Source of the DNA: Veillonella sp.
GTDB taxonomy: Bacteria > Bacillota > Negativicutes > Veillonellales > Veillonellaceae
DNA length: 12,405 bases
Assembly: GCF_015058545.1 (NCBI RefSeq)
Contig: NZ_SVCB01000126.1
Coordinates: 1 to 12,405 of the forward strand
Direction of reading: 5' to 3'
Shown: one piece after another, positions 1 through 6,212 of the stretch
Numbering within the stretch: position 1 is the stretch's first letter
How the letters are laid out: every line of letters begins with the position of its first letter
Translations under genes and position numbers: made by a program
The notes under the pieces: generated by a model
The model's database searches: none
Told to the model about the DNA's origin: nothing
Seen by the model: the letters and a program-made list of their open reading frames with translations, nothing else

Positions 1-329
1 CCCACACCGCCGATGACACCGTAGAAGATATAAAGCAAGGTTAAGCTACTTTGCTCTAAGGCGTAAGCCGTACCTAACATGCCGATACCAAAGAAGAGGG
101 TACTTAACAAGCCACTCTTTTTCGGACCGATTTTTTCAGCAAAACTGCCTAATAAACCGGCGGAAAGACCGAGGAATAAAATAGCTAAAGAAAAAGTCCA
201 AGTTGTTTCTTTAAGGGACCAGCCCATGGCCGCCATGATAGGTCGTGTCAACACGCTCCAAGCATAGACACTGCCGATAGAAATGTGAATTCCGATAGCC
301 GCCAAGGCAATTAACCAACGATTTCGCAT
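1..329 (-). CDS. OFA/OxlT-like major facilitator transporter, N-terminal part (runs off left edge)
   Basis: Only the first 109 codons are present; the gene continues beyond position 1. The protein begins MRNRWLIALAAIGIHISIGS followed by VYAWSVL, the opening typical of the oxalate:formate antiporter (OFA) branch of the major facilitator superfamily. Hydrophobic segments are visible at about residues 5-25, 45-62 and 73-90, with another starting near 98. The cytoplasmic loop after the second segment (GSFAEKIGPKKS, about 61-72) fits the MFS motif A position. The ATG at 327-329 is preceded by AAAGGATG at a good distance. The inferred role is exchange or uptake of a small carboxylate such as formate or oxalate, but the residues that decide substrate lie outside the window. 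A ZTP riboswitch in the leader links it to one-carbon/purine status. Family call is fairly sure; substrate is not. Confidence 0.85.
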   Translation of the reverse strand, partial: MRNRWLIALAAIGIHISIGSVYAWSVLTRPIMAAMGWSLKETTWTFSLAILFLGLSAGLLGSFAEKIGPKKSGLLSTLFFGIGMLGTAYALEQSSLTLLYIFYGVIGGV

Positions 330-370
330 ATAATCATCCTTTCTGTAATGAAAGAAGCTGCTCAAAGTCT

Positions 371-400
371 TTTTTAAAAGAGTTATTATACTTTTAAAAA
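371..400. repeat. 10-bp perfect inverted repeat flanking a TATAAT, before the MFS gene
   Basis: TTTTTAAAAG (371-380) and CTTTTAAAAA (391-400) are exact reverse complements separated by 10 nt. On the minus strand the spacer holds TATAAT (390-385), about 55 nt upstream of the MFS start codon, but there is no good -35 box before it. It could be an operator around a secondary promoter, or an AU-rich hairpin in the leader RNA. Chance is possible in such AT-rich DNA, though a 10-bp perfect arm is long. Confidence 0.5.
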
Positions 401-416
401 TTAGGCTTACATAGTA

Positions 417-467
417 GTCTTTTGATGATTGAAAGTCCGTTAAAGGCTTTCAAAATATGCAAAAGAC
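417..467 (-). repeat. Two-tier hairpin directly after the riboswitch terminator
   Basis: Nested inverted repeats: GTCTTTTG (417-424) with CAAAAGAC (460-467), and inside them TTGAAAG (429-435) with CTTTCAA (447-453). In the minus-strand leader RNA the outer stem uses the terminator's U tract (464-461) and the last three bases of its 3' arm (467-465). It would therefore compete with, or form after, the terminator hairpin. Function is inferred only from position. Confidence 0.5.
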
Positions 468-496
468 CGCCTGAGCAATCTTCTGCCCAGACGGTC
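461..496 (-). terminator. Intrinsic terminator of the ZTP riboswitch (expression platform)
   Basis: On the minus strand GACCGUCUGGGC (496-485) pairs with GCUCAGGCGGUC (476-465), a 12-bp stem with two G-U pairs and an 8-nt loop, followed by UUUU (464-461). The 5' arm is the conserved 3' segment of the riboswitch aptamer, so the terminator and the ligand-bound fold exclude each other. That is the usual arrangement for ON switches of this class. The U tract is short. Confidence 0.8.
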
Positions 497-554
497 GGCG
501 TTTCTTCGCATACAATACACGTGGTTAATTCCACTAATCCGTCAGCATTGTATG
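485..554 (-). promoter_or_regulatory. ZTP (pfl) riboswitch aptamer upstream of the MFS transporter
   Basis: Read on the minus strand, P1 is CAUACAAU (554-547) with AUUGUAUG (516-509). P2 is GUGG (534-531) with CCAC (524-521). The joining strand carries UGACGGA, and the 3' part is GCCGACCGUCUGGGCA, close to the pfl-motif signature as I recall it (GCCG..CGCCUGGGCA). The pseudoknot is visible: GACGG (543-539) complements CCGUC (494-490), where the family usually has GGCGG/CCGCC, so both sides changed together. The class senses ZTP/ZMP, the purine intermediate that builds up when 10-formyl-tetrahydrofolate is short, and usually turns on one-carbon or purine genes. Here it would control an OFA-type transporter. 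Confidence 0.85.
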
Positions 555-574
555 TTGTTCTTTATTGTGAGGTC

Positions 575-603
575 ATTATAACAATAAAAAAGGGAGCAGT
601 CAA
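575..603 (-). promoter_or_regulatory. Sigma-70-type promoter for the riboswitch/MFS transcript
   Basis: On the minus strand TTGACT (603-598), a 17-nt spacer and TATAAT (580-575) form a near-consensus promoter. Transcription would begin around 568, about 14 nt before riboswitch P1, giving a leader of roughly 240 nt. The -35 box and most of the spacer lie inside the terminator hairpin of the preceding aldolase gene. Confidence 0.8.
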
Positions 604-633
604 TCTGAAAAATTAGATAAACTGCCCCTTTTT
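586..633 (-). terminator. Intrinsic terminator downstream of the aldolase gene
   Basis: On the minus strand AAAAAGGGGCAGT (633-621) pairs with ACTGCTCCCTTTTTT (600-586), with one bulged base in the 3' arm and a loop of about 20 nt. The T run of the 3' arm serves as the terminator tail. It lies about 140 nt after the aldolase stop codon, and no better terminator is visible in between. The rest of the 444-nt gene-free stretch 330-773 holds the riboswitch leader and, from 634 to 773, AT-rich sequence with no ORF or clear RNA gene. Confidence 0.7.
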
Positions 634-773
634 AGTTATGCATATTATGCTAAAAAATCACAAGAAAATCAGTGATATAGCGTCATATAGCTTTCTTATT
701 ATCGATTAATTTTCAGGCTGCTCGGTAGTTAATGTGCAGTGGATTTTAAATAACTGTTGCCTGAGAGTTACGA

Positions 774-1703
774 TTATAATTTGCCGGAAGAACCCAATAC
801 ATCTTTAATTTTGTGCTGTACCATGCCTTTAATAGCATCGCGAGCAGGGCCCAAGTATTTACGAGGGTCGAATTCGGATGGATTTTCCACGAAGAATTCG
901 CGAATGGAGGCGGTCATAGCTAGGCGAAGGTCGGTGTCGATGTTGATTTTACATACGGACATGGACGCTGCTTTGCGAAGCATTTCTTCAGGAACGCCTT
1001 GCGCGCCCGGAATGCTGCCGCCGAATTTGTTACATTTTTCAACAAATTCAGGAAGTACGGTGGACGCACCGTGTAAAACGATAGGGAAGCCCGGTAACAA
1101 TTTGCCGACTTTTTCCAAACGTTCGAAGTCGAGGTACGGTTCGCCTTTGAATTTGTAAGCGCCGTGGCTGGTACCGATAGCGATAGCTAAGGAGTCAACG
1201 CCGGTACGTTCTACGAATTCCGCAGCCTGATCCGGATTGGTAAAGAGGGCGTCTTTTTCACTTACGTTTACGTCATCTTCAACGCCGGCTAAACGGCCTA
1301 ATTCACCTTCTACTACTACGCCGTGTGCGTGAGCATATTCAACAACCTTTTTAGTCAAGGCCACGTTAGTTTCGAAATCGTGTTTGGAGCCGTCGATCAT
1401 AACGGAGGTGAAACCGCCGTCAATACAGGATTTACAGATTTCAAAATCATCACCGTGGTCAAGATGTAATGCGATTGGTAAGCCTGTGTCTTCAAGGGCG
1501 GCTTCAACCAATTTCACAAGATAAATGTGTTTTGCATATTTGCGGGCACCGGCGGATACTTGAAGAATCAACGGAGATTGTTCTTCTTTAGCCGCATCAA
1601 CGATACCTTGTACAATTTCCATGTTGTTAACATTGAAAGCACCAATAGCATAACCGCCTTCATAGGCTTTTTTAAACATGTCTGTTGTTGAAACTAATGG
1701 CAT
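774..1703 (-). CDS. fba: Class II fructose-1,6-bisphosphate aldolase
   Basis: This zinc-dependent aldolase of 309 residues reversibly cleaves fructose 1,6-bisphosphate to dihydroxyacetone phosphate and glyceraldehyde 3-phosphate in cytoplasmic glycolysis and gluconeogenesis. Visible motifs are HLDHG (80-84), giving the catalytic Asp82 and zinc ligand His83; EGELG (132-136); GTSHG with zinc ligand His180; and VLHGAS with zinc ligand His211. NIDTD (254-258) is the phosphate-binding strand. The length is normal for the FbaA/GatY/KbaY family. Tagatose-bisphosphate aldolases share these motifs, so substrate is assigned from the lone housekeeping context and is slightly less certain than the fold. 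The ATG at 1701-1703 has an excellent GGAGG eight bases upstream. The gene stands alone, with its own promoter and terminator. Confidence 0.94.
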   Translation of the reverse strand: MPLVSTTDMFKKAYEGGYAIGAFNVNNMEIVQGIVDAAKEEQSPLILQVSAGARKYAKHIYLVKLVEAALEDTGLPIALHLDHGDDFEICKSCIDGGFTSVMIDGSKHDFETNVALTKKVVEYAHAHGVVVEGELGRLAGVEDDVNVSEKDALFTNPDQAAEFVERTGVDSLAIAIGTSHGAYKFKGEPYLDFERLEKVGKLLPGFPIVLHGASTVLPEFVEKCNKFGGSIPGAQGVPEEMLRKAASMSVCKINIDTDLRLAMTASIREFFVENPSEFDPRKYLGPARDAIKGMVQHKIKDVLGSSGKL

Positions 1704-1763
1704 AGTATTTCCTCCTTGTAATGGAATACTGATAACAGATAAGGAATGTCATACATCAAGTTA

Positions 1764-1772
1764 AGTATAGCA
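1764..1772 (-). promoter_or_regulatory. Putative extended -10 promoter of the aldolase gene
   Basis: On the minus strand TGCTATACT (1772-1764) matches an extended -10 element (TGnTATAAT with one mismatch). It lies about 60 nt upstream of the fba start codon. No convincing -35 box precedes it, which extended -10 promoters can tolerate. Confidence 0.5.
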
Positions 1773-1857
1773 AGAAGACATTAAAAGGGCTACTGCTATT
1801 TATGCATAATAGAAGGGCTCTATGACTGTCTAGCTATGGGGGACGATTAAATTTTTG

Positions 1858-2904
1858 TCAAAAAGAAATCGTGTTATGGATCAAATAGCGTGAAATCAAG
1901 GGTTGCCAGGCTGTTGGACGAGGGGCCGTCACGTTCATGACCGTATGCGTCATAGGGTGGACAAATTGTAGCCCAATGGCATGGAGAGCTTGCTTTTCGA
2001 GTAAATCGAGGGAGCCGCCGTAAAGATCGTCGCCTACCAGGGGGAAACCTAAGTGAGACATGTGGACGCGGATTTGATGGGTGCGACCGGTGTGAAGGAC
2101 GAAGCGAACGAGGGAGATTCGTTTATGGCGCGCCAAGCAGGTAATATCCGTATGGGCCGGTTTGCCGTCGGGACTTACACAGCGCTCGATGATGCTCCCT
2201 TCTTTGCGGGCAATGGGCCAGTGGATGGTGGCGTAGTGACTTGGAAAGAAGCCGTCACATAAGGCTTCATAGATTTTGCGAATGGGCGTGTGCGTTTTGG
2301 TAAAACTGTGTTGCACCAGTGCATTTTTGGCAATAATGACCAGACCCGATGTGTCTTTGTCGAGGCGATGCACAGGATGAAAGGAGGCTTGCGTTTGGCC
2401 TGTTTTTTCAAAATAATAAATCAGCACATTCGCGACGGTGTGAAACCGCTCGGTTGAGGTGGGGTGCATGAGGAGCCCCGTCGGTTTGTTGATGATAAGA
2501 AGATGTTCGTCTTCGTAAACGATGGGGATGTCATACACCCAAGGGGTAAAGGACGGTTCTTCTTTTGGTAAGTAAATAGTTACCTTATCGCCCGGTACAA
2601 CGAGGCTGTGCCATGAGGCGGCTTTCTGATTCACATAGACAATGCCGTCTGTGCGCAGGCGACGCCGCATAGCCTGCGATACACCTGCTCCGCGCACTAA
2701 GTGATTAATGGAGAGCCGTCTTGTTTTTGTTGCAGTACCAGTCGTCGGTTGCTTGGCCTTTGCAGAAGTAACGGAGGTCGACTGGGGCGTATTTGCCGGA
2801 GCGGGCGTTGTATCCGGTACGACTAAGGTCAATAGGGGCTCACCGGGAGCGCTATTCTTTTTTTCGGTAGGAGCTGTAGTAGTTGGAGCTGTAGTGTCTG
2901 GCAT
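1858..2904 (-). CDS. RluA-family pseudouridine synthase with S4 domain and Pro/Thr-rich N-terminal tail
   Basis: This enzyme of 348 residues should isomerise specific uridines in 23S rRNA or tRNA to pseudouridine. Residues 1-60 are a low-complexity tail rich in Thr, Pro and Ala (it opens MPDTTAPTTTAPTEKK) with no signal peptide. Residues 62-113 form an S4-like RNA-binding domain (RLSINHLVRGAG to VTIYLPKE). From about 120 the catalytic domain follows: HRLDKDTSGL (179-188) holds the catalytic Asp182, and TGRTHQIRVH (272-281) is the second family signature. The tail makes it somewhat longer than usual. The ATG at 2904 has only a weak ribosome binding site (AAGAAAG). The next in-frame Met, near 79, would cut into the S4 domain, so the long form is preferred. 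The exact target (RluD-, RluC- or RluA-like) cannot be told. Confidence 0.9.
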   Translation of the reverse strand: MPDTTAPTTTAPTEKKNSAPGEPLLTLVVPDTTPAPANTPQSTSVTSAKAKQPTTGTATKTRRLSINHLVRGAGVSQAMRRRLRTDGIVYVNQKAASWHSLVVPGDKVTIYLPKEEPSFTPWVYDIPIVYEDEHLLIINKPTGLLMHPTSTERFHTVANVLIYYFEKTGQTQASFHPVHRLDKDTSGLVIIAKNALVQHSFTKTHTPIRKIYEALCDGFFPSHYATIHWPIARKEGSIIERCVSPDGKPAHTDITCLARHKRISLVRFVLHTGRTHQIRVHMSHLGFPLVGDDLYGGSLDLLEKQALHAIGLQFVHPMTHTVMNVTAPRPTAWQPLISRYLIHNTISF

Positions 2905-2930
2905 AATAGTATTGCTTTCTTGACGAGTAT

Positions 2931-2959
2931 ATTACAAAAGAATTGTCTTTTTATTTCAA
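2931..2959 (-). promoter_or_regulatory. Putative promoter of the pseudouridine synthase gene
   Basis: On the minus strand TTGAAA (2959-2954), a 17-nt spacer and TGTAAT (2936-2931) make a reasonable sigma-70-type promoter. It would start transcription about 20 nt before the ATG. It lies in the AT-rich divergent region shared with yajQ. Confidence 0.55.
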
Positions 2960-3100
2960 AAAGGCTTGAATTTTTATTTAAAAATACTTGTTTATATGTA
3001 TATTGTAACCTATTTTAGTCTATTTGTTTTGTCAGGTATAAAAAAATTTCATACAAAGTTCAATTTTCTAAACCTTTCTATGTGAGGAACGGGGCCTATA

Positions 3101-3109
3101 TGATATAAT
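3101..3109 (+). promoter_or_regulatory. Extended -10 promoter of yajQ
   Basis: TGATATAAT is a perfect extended -10 element, 35 nt upstream of the yajQ start. The -35 region (TGTGAG at 17 nt) is poor. Transcription should start near 3116. The stretch 2960-3100 is AT-rich with no ORF or clear RNA structure. Confidence 0.7.
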
Positions 3110-3144
3110 AATAGTACTATTTAAAAAGCAAAGGAGGCATATAC

Positions 3145-3639
3145 ATGGCCAAAGATTGTTCGTTTGACGTAGTGTCAGAAGTAAATATGCAAGAAGTTGA
3201 TAACGCGGTTAACCAAGCAAAAAAAGAAATTGGTACTCGTTATGATTTTCGCGGCAGCAAATCCGAAATCAGTCTTGAAGGGGAAACTATCAAGGTGATT
3301 TCCGATGATGAATATAAATTAAACGCCGTAATCGACGTTATTAAAGGCAAGATGGTTAAGCGTAATGTAGCGCTCAAGAATCTTGACTACGGTAAAGTAG
3401 AACCTGCATCGGGCGCCACCGTTCGTCAGGTGATTACTATCAAAAAAGGTATTTCCAAGGAAACCGCCAAGGATGTGGTGAAGTTAATTAAAAACATGAA
3501 GCTTAAAGTAACGGCCCAGATCATGGAAGATCAGGTGCGCGTTACGGGCAAAGATAAAGATTCCTTGCAGGAAGTTATTCAAATGTTGAAACAGCAGGAT
3601 TTACCGGTAGAATTGCAATTTGTAAATTTCCGCTCCTAA
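3145..3639 (+). CDS. yajQ: YajQ family nucleotide-binding protein (DUF520)
   Basis: This small cytoplasmic protein of 164 residues is full length for the family. It opens AKDCSFDVVSEVNMQEVDNA and carries the hallmark TRYDFRGS (about 31-38), a central KGISKETAK segment and the C-terminal LPVELQFVNFR. The fold is two ferredoxin-like domains. Family members bind nucleotides, and a Xanthomonas homologue binds cyclic di-GMP; the role in Firmicutes is poorly defined, and no function beyond binding should be inferred here. The ATG has a perfect AAAGGAGG (3130-3137) seven bases upstream. It is the first gene on the plus strand, 86 nt before cbiD, separated from it only by a hairpin with a short T tract. 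Confidence 0.93.
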   Translation: MAKDCSFDVVSEVNMQEVDNAVNQAKKEIGTRYDFRGSKSEISLEGETIKVISDDEYKLNAVIDVIKGKMVKRNVALKNLDYGKVEPASGATVRQVITIKKGISKETAKDVVKLIKNMKLKVTAQIMEDQVRVTGKDKDSLQEVIQMLKQQDLPVELQFVNFRS

Positions 3640-3650
3640 GTAGAGCCCAC

Positions 3651-3678
3651 AAGAGCAGCGCCAATACCGCTGCTCTTT
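3651..3678 (+). terminator. Terminator-like hairpin after yajQ
   Basis: AAGAGCAGC (3651-3659) and GCTGCTCTT (3669-3677) form a perfect 9-bp stem with a 9-nt loop. Only three T residues end the stem before the sequence becomes mixed, so termination may be partial and allow read-through into cbiD. Confidence 0.65.
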
Positions 3679-3694
3679 ACCATGATATCAAGTT

Positions 3695-3711
3695 GTGAAA
3701 GATTCTTTCAC
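3695..3711 (+). promoter_or_regulatory. 17-nt perfect palindrome next to the cbiD ribosome binding site
   Basis: GTGAAAGA, one central T, then TCTTTCAC: two perfect 8-bp arms. The palindrome ends one base before AAAGGAGG (3713-3720), the cbiD Shine-Dalgarno sequence. It could be the operator of a dimeric repressor, or an RNA hairpin (six base pairs, 5-nt loop) beside the ribosome binding site. No recognisable -35/-10 pair for cbiD is visible in the 85-nt spacer. Confidence 0.5.
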
Positions 3712-3725
3712 TAAAGGAGGTATAA

Positions 3726-4844
3726 ATGGATATAGAGGCTATGCGTGGCGGCTATACGACCGGCTCCTGTGCGACGGCAGGCATGAAAGCGGCCTTGATG
3801 GCATTGCTATCGGAAGAGTATCCTACCCGTGTGACGGTGATTAATCCGCAGGATACGCCGATTGATGTGCCCATTAAGTCGGTAGAGGTCATATCTGATA
3901 CGGAAGCTCGGGCCACGGTTGTTAAAGACGGCGGCGACGATCCGGATGTAACGCACGGCACCGATGTGGTGACGACGGTGCAACTGACGACTGACGGCGA
4001 GCTTCAGTTTCGCGCCGGTTTTGGCGTAGGAACCGTGACTAAACCGGGCCTGGCGATGCCACCGGGGGAACCGGCTATTAATCCGGGACCGCGTACCATG
4101 ATGACTACCGTGTTTAAAGAGTTTTGCACGGCCGGTCAGGGCGTGATTGTCACCGTTTCGGTGCCGGATGGTGAAAATTTAGCGAAAAAAACGCTGAACA
4201 GTACGCTAGGCATCGAAGGTGGTATTTCCATTATCGGCACCACCGGTATTGTGAAACCCATGAGTGAAGAAGGTTTTAAAAATTCCTTGGTGCCGCAGCT
4301 CACGGTTATGAAGGCGGCCGGCTATGAAACGGCGGTGTTGGTGCCGGGGCGCATAGGTCAGGAATTGGCCAAGAATGTGCTCGGTATCGCTATTAATCAG
4401 ATGGCGGAAACGTCTAACTTTATCGGCTTTATGCTGGAACAATGTGTAAAAGCCGGTTTTAAAAAGATTGTTATTATCGGTCATATCGGTAAGATTATAA
4501 AACTCGCGTCGGGCAGTTTTCATACCCATAATCGCATGAGCGACGGCCGTATGGAAACGCTGGTGGCCTATGCGGCGTTAGATGGCGCGACTACGGCGGT
4601 GGCCAACGAAATTATGGAATGTCGTACCACGGAAGCGGCCATGCCGATTTTGGCACGCGAACACTTGGAAAGTGTGTATCAGCGCGTGGCGGATAGAGCG
4701 TCTATGCGCTCGGAACGCTACATTGCGAATGAAGCGGAAGTGGGCATTATCATTGCCACGTTGGATGGCCAGATTTTGGCGGTTGATGAAACGGCGAAAC
4801 GTATCGGAGGTGAAGAGCATTGGCAAATACCCTCTATGTCGTAG
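3726..4844 (+). CDS. cbiD: Cobalt-precorrin-5B C1-methyltransferase CbiD
   Basis: CbiD, 372 residues, uses S-adenosylmethionine to methylate C1 of the corrin precursor in the anaerobic pathway, after CbiG has opened the lactone ring. The N-terminal RGGYTTGSCATA (7-18) and the later GHIGK..KLA.G...TH....DGR stretch (252-275) are diagnostic of the family, which is unrelated to the other precorrin methyltransferases. Length is normal. The ATG at 3726 follows AAAGGAGG at an ideal distance. It is the first gene of the corrin cluster, and its last 25 nt overlap the start of cbiE, which implies translational coupling. No cobalamin riboswitch lies upstream; regulation may instead involve the palindrome at 3695-3711 or read-through from yajQ. 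Confidence 0.95.
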   Translation: MDIEAMRGGYTTGSCATAGMKAALMALLSEEYPTRVTVINPQDTPIDVPIKSVEVISDTEARATVVKDGGDDPDVTHGTDVVTTVQLTTDGELQFRAGFGVGTVTKPGLAMPPGEPAINPGPRTMMTTVFKEFCTAGQGVIVTVSVPDGENLAKKTLNSTLGIEGGISIIGTTGIVKPMSEEGFKNSLVPQLTVMKAAGYETAVLVPGRIGQELAKNVLGIAINQMAETSNFIGFMLEQCVKAGFKKIVIIGHIGKIIKLASGSFHTHNRMSDGRMETLVAYAALDGATTAVANEIMECRTTEAAMPILAREHLESVYQRVADRASMRSERYIANEAEVGIIIATLDGQILAVDETAKRIGGEEHWQIPSMS

Positions 4845-5446
4845 GCATCGGGCCGGGGAATCCGGATTATGTAGTACCGCGGGGCCTCAAGCTGATTGCG
4901 GACGCTAAGGTGCTCGTAGGCAGCGAGCGCTCTTTATTGGATTTTGCCCATGAAGGGCAGGTCACCCATTCGATTACGGGTAAGCTTACGGAGTTGGCTC
5001 TTTGGATTGAGGAACAGCTCAAGAGCCATGATGTAGTCGTTATGGTGAGTGGTGACACGGGCTATTACAGCTTGTTGCCGTATTTGAAGAAGAAGTTTCC
5101 CCATGCGCCCATTGATGTGGTGCCGGGGATAAGCTCCATGACATTTGCTTTTGCCCGCATCGGTGAAGTGTGGCAGGATGCGGATTTACTCAGTTTTCAC
5201 GGCCGCGTGCCGAAAGAAGAGGCTCTTCGCTATGAACCAGGCCGTAAGCTGGGCTTTTTGACAGATAAAGAACACAATCCCGCAGCGATTGCTCAAATTT
5301 TGATGGACCACGGGTGGCCGGCTGAAACAAAGTCGGTCGCCTTAGAACGTCTCAGTTATGAAGATGAACGGATTCAACCGGGCACGTTGGCAGAAATTGC
5401 CAAATTACCGGGATTTGAACATTCCGTGTTTATTATTTTAGGTTAA
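4820..5446 (+). CDS. cbiE: Cobalt-precorrin-7 C5-methyltransferase CbiE
   Basis: CbiE, 208 residues, is the SAM-dependent enzyme that methylates C5; the partner reaction at C15 is done by CbiT, encoded next. In aerobic organisms the two are fused as CobL. Motifs are YVVGIGPGNPDYV (6-18), SGDTGYYS (77-84), VVPGISS (100-106) and the CbiE-typical FHGR and LTDKEHNP (147-154). The start is a TTG at 4820, chosen because GGAGGTG (4806-4812) lies seven bases upstream and the family motif begins directly after it. The gene begins inside cbiD, 25 nt before that gene ends. CbiT is encoded separately here, 63 nt downstream. Confidence 0.94.
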   Translation: MANTLYVVGIGPGNPDYVVPRGLKLIADAKVLVGSERSLLDFAHEGQVTHSITGKLTELALWIEEQLKSHDVVVMVSGDTGYYSLLPYLKKKFPHAPIDVVPGISSMTFAFARIGEVWQDADLLSFHGRVPKEEALRYEPGRKLGFLTDKEHNPAAIAQILMDHGWPAETKSVALERLSYEDERIQPGTLAEIAKLPGFEHSVFIILG

Positions 5447-5509
5447 CCGCGATAGTTAGCTCACAGCATGAACATCGTAAGTGTTACATTAAAAACTAAG
5501 GAGGTATTC

Positions 5510-6094
5510 ATGCGACATTTTTTCGGCATTGAAGACGAAGAGTTTATTCGCGGTGATGTGCCTATGACAAAACGTGAAATTCGAATGGCCGTACTGAATG
5601 AAGCGCGCGTACAAGAGGACAGCTACGTGCTTGACGTAGGCGCCGGTACGGGCTCAATTTCCATTGAAGCTGCTTTGGGGGCACCTAAAGGCCATGTATA
5701 TGCGATTGAACGTTTTGAAAAAGGCATTGAGCTCATTAAAGCAAATGCGGAAAAATTCGGCGTCAATAATTTAACCGTTATTGAAGCGAAAGCGCCGGAA
5801 GGTATGGACGATTTACCGGCTCTTGATGCCATCATCATCGGTGGCAGCGCCGGTGGTATGGACGCCATTCTCGATGCATCGGAGCGCTTGTTAAAACCGG
5901 GCGGACGCCTTGTAGTAACGGCGGTAACGATGGAAACAGGCTATACCATTTTAAAAGCCTTAAAAGGTCGTCCTTTCACCTATGAAGGGTATCAGATGCA
6001 GATTAATCGCTTCCGCAAAGCGGGACCGTATCATTTACTAAACCCCTTAAGTCCTATTTTTATCGTAACGGCCATTAAACAGGCTGACGCTTAA
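5510..6094 (+). CDS. cbiT: Cobalt-precorrin-6B C15-methyltransferase (decarboxylating) CbiT
   Basis: CbiT, 194 residues, methylates C15 and removes the acetate carboxyl on C12 in the same pathway branch as CbiE. It is a classical Rossmann methyltransferase: VLDVGAGTGSISIEAA (40-55) is the SAM-binding glycine loop, AIER the acidic strand-2 end, and AIIIGGSAGG the strand-4 region that in this family contacts substrate. RGDVPMTKREIR (14-25) is the typical N-terminal entry. The ATG at 5510 is preferred because AAGGAGG (5498-5504) precedes it. An in-frame ATG at 5468 lacks a ribosome binding site and would add 14 residues outside the family pattern. Confidence 0.94.
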   Translation: MRHFFGIEDEEFIRGDVPMTKREIRMAVLNEARVQEDSYVLDVGAGTGSISIEAALGAPKGHVYAIERFEKGIELIKANAEKFGVNNLTVIEAKAPEGMDDLPALDAIIIGGSAGGMDAILDASERLLKPGGRLVVTAVTMETGYTILKALKGRPFTYEGYQMQINRFRKAGPYHLLNPLSPIFIVTAIKQADA

Positions 6095-6130
6095 GATTCG
6101 AATTATCGAGCGAAAACTATAAAGACTTTG

Positions 6131-6180
6131 AGCTAAGCCAAAAGTTATATAGATGTGGGATTTAAGCTAAGGCTTATATT
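6131..6180 (+). repeat. Direct repeat in the cbiT-cbiF spacer
   Basis: AGCTAAG-C followed by TTATAT occurs twice in the 134-nt spacer, with AGCTAAG at 6131-6137 and 6165-6171 (34 nt apart) and TTATAT at 6145-6150 and 6174-6179. This spacer is the longest inside the operon and is AT-rich. It could hold regulator sites or an internal promoter, but no good -35/-10 pair is seen. Confidence 0.35.
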
Positions 6181-6196
6181 ACATATTACAATTAAG

Positions 6197-6212
6197 TTGG
6201 CCAGCAGGCCGA
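6197..6212 (+). promoter_or_regulatory. Short hairpin overlapping the cbiF ribosome binding site
   Basis: TTGGCC (6197-6202), loop AGCA, then GGCCGA (6207-6212) form a 6-bp stem with one G-U pair. Its last two bases are the first bases of GAGGAGG (6211-6217), the Shine-Dalgarno sequence of cbiF. It may modulate initiation; the effect is inferred. Confidence 0.4.

Noticed and set aside
422..616. Plus-strand ORF of 64 codons
   Set aside because: It runs antisense through the riboswitch, its terminator and the promoter, has no ribosome binding site and resembles no protein.
629..656. TTTTTAG/CTAAAAA inverted repeat with an inner GCAT/ATGC stem
   Set aside because: It is almost all A-T and shares its T run with the stronger aldolase terminator; likely incidental in AT-rich DNA.
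713..764. TCAGGC/GCCTGA inverted repeat after the aldolase stop, as a possible terminator
   Set aside because: Only six base pairs around a loop of about 40 nt and no T tract; the hairpin at 586-633 is far better.
757..1158. Plus-strand ORF of 133 codons opposite the aldolase gene
   Set aside because: It is the shadow of a strongly conserved gene on the other strand and has no initiation signal.
3640..3725. Cobalamin riboswitch before cbiD
   Set aside because: The spacer is far too short for the roughly 200-nt aptamer and lacks the B12-box core (GCCACTG).
5468..5509. Upstream in-frame ATG extending cbiT by 14 residues
   Set aside because: No Shine-Dalgarno sequence precedes it, while AAGGAGG sits just before the ATG at 5510.
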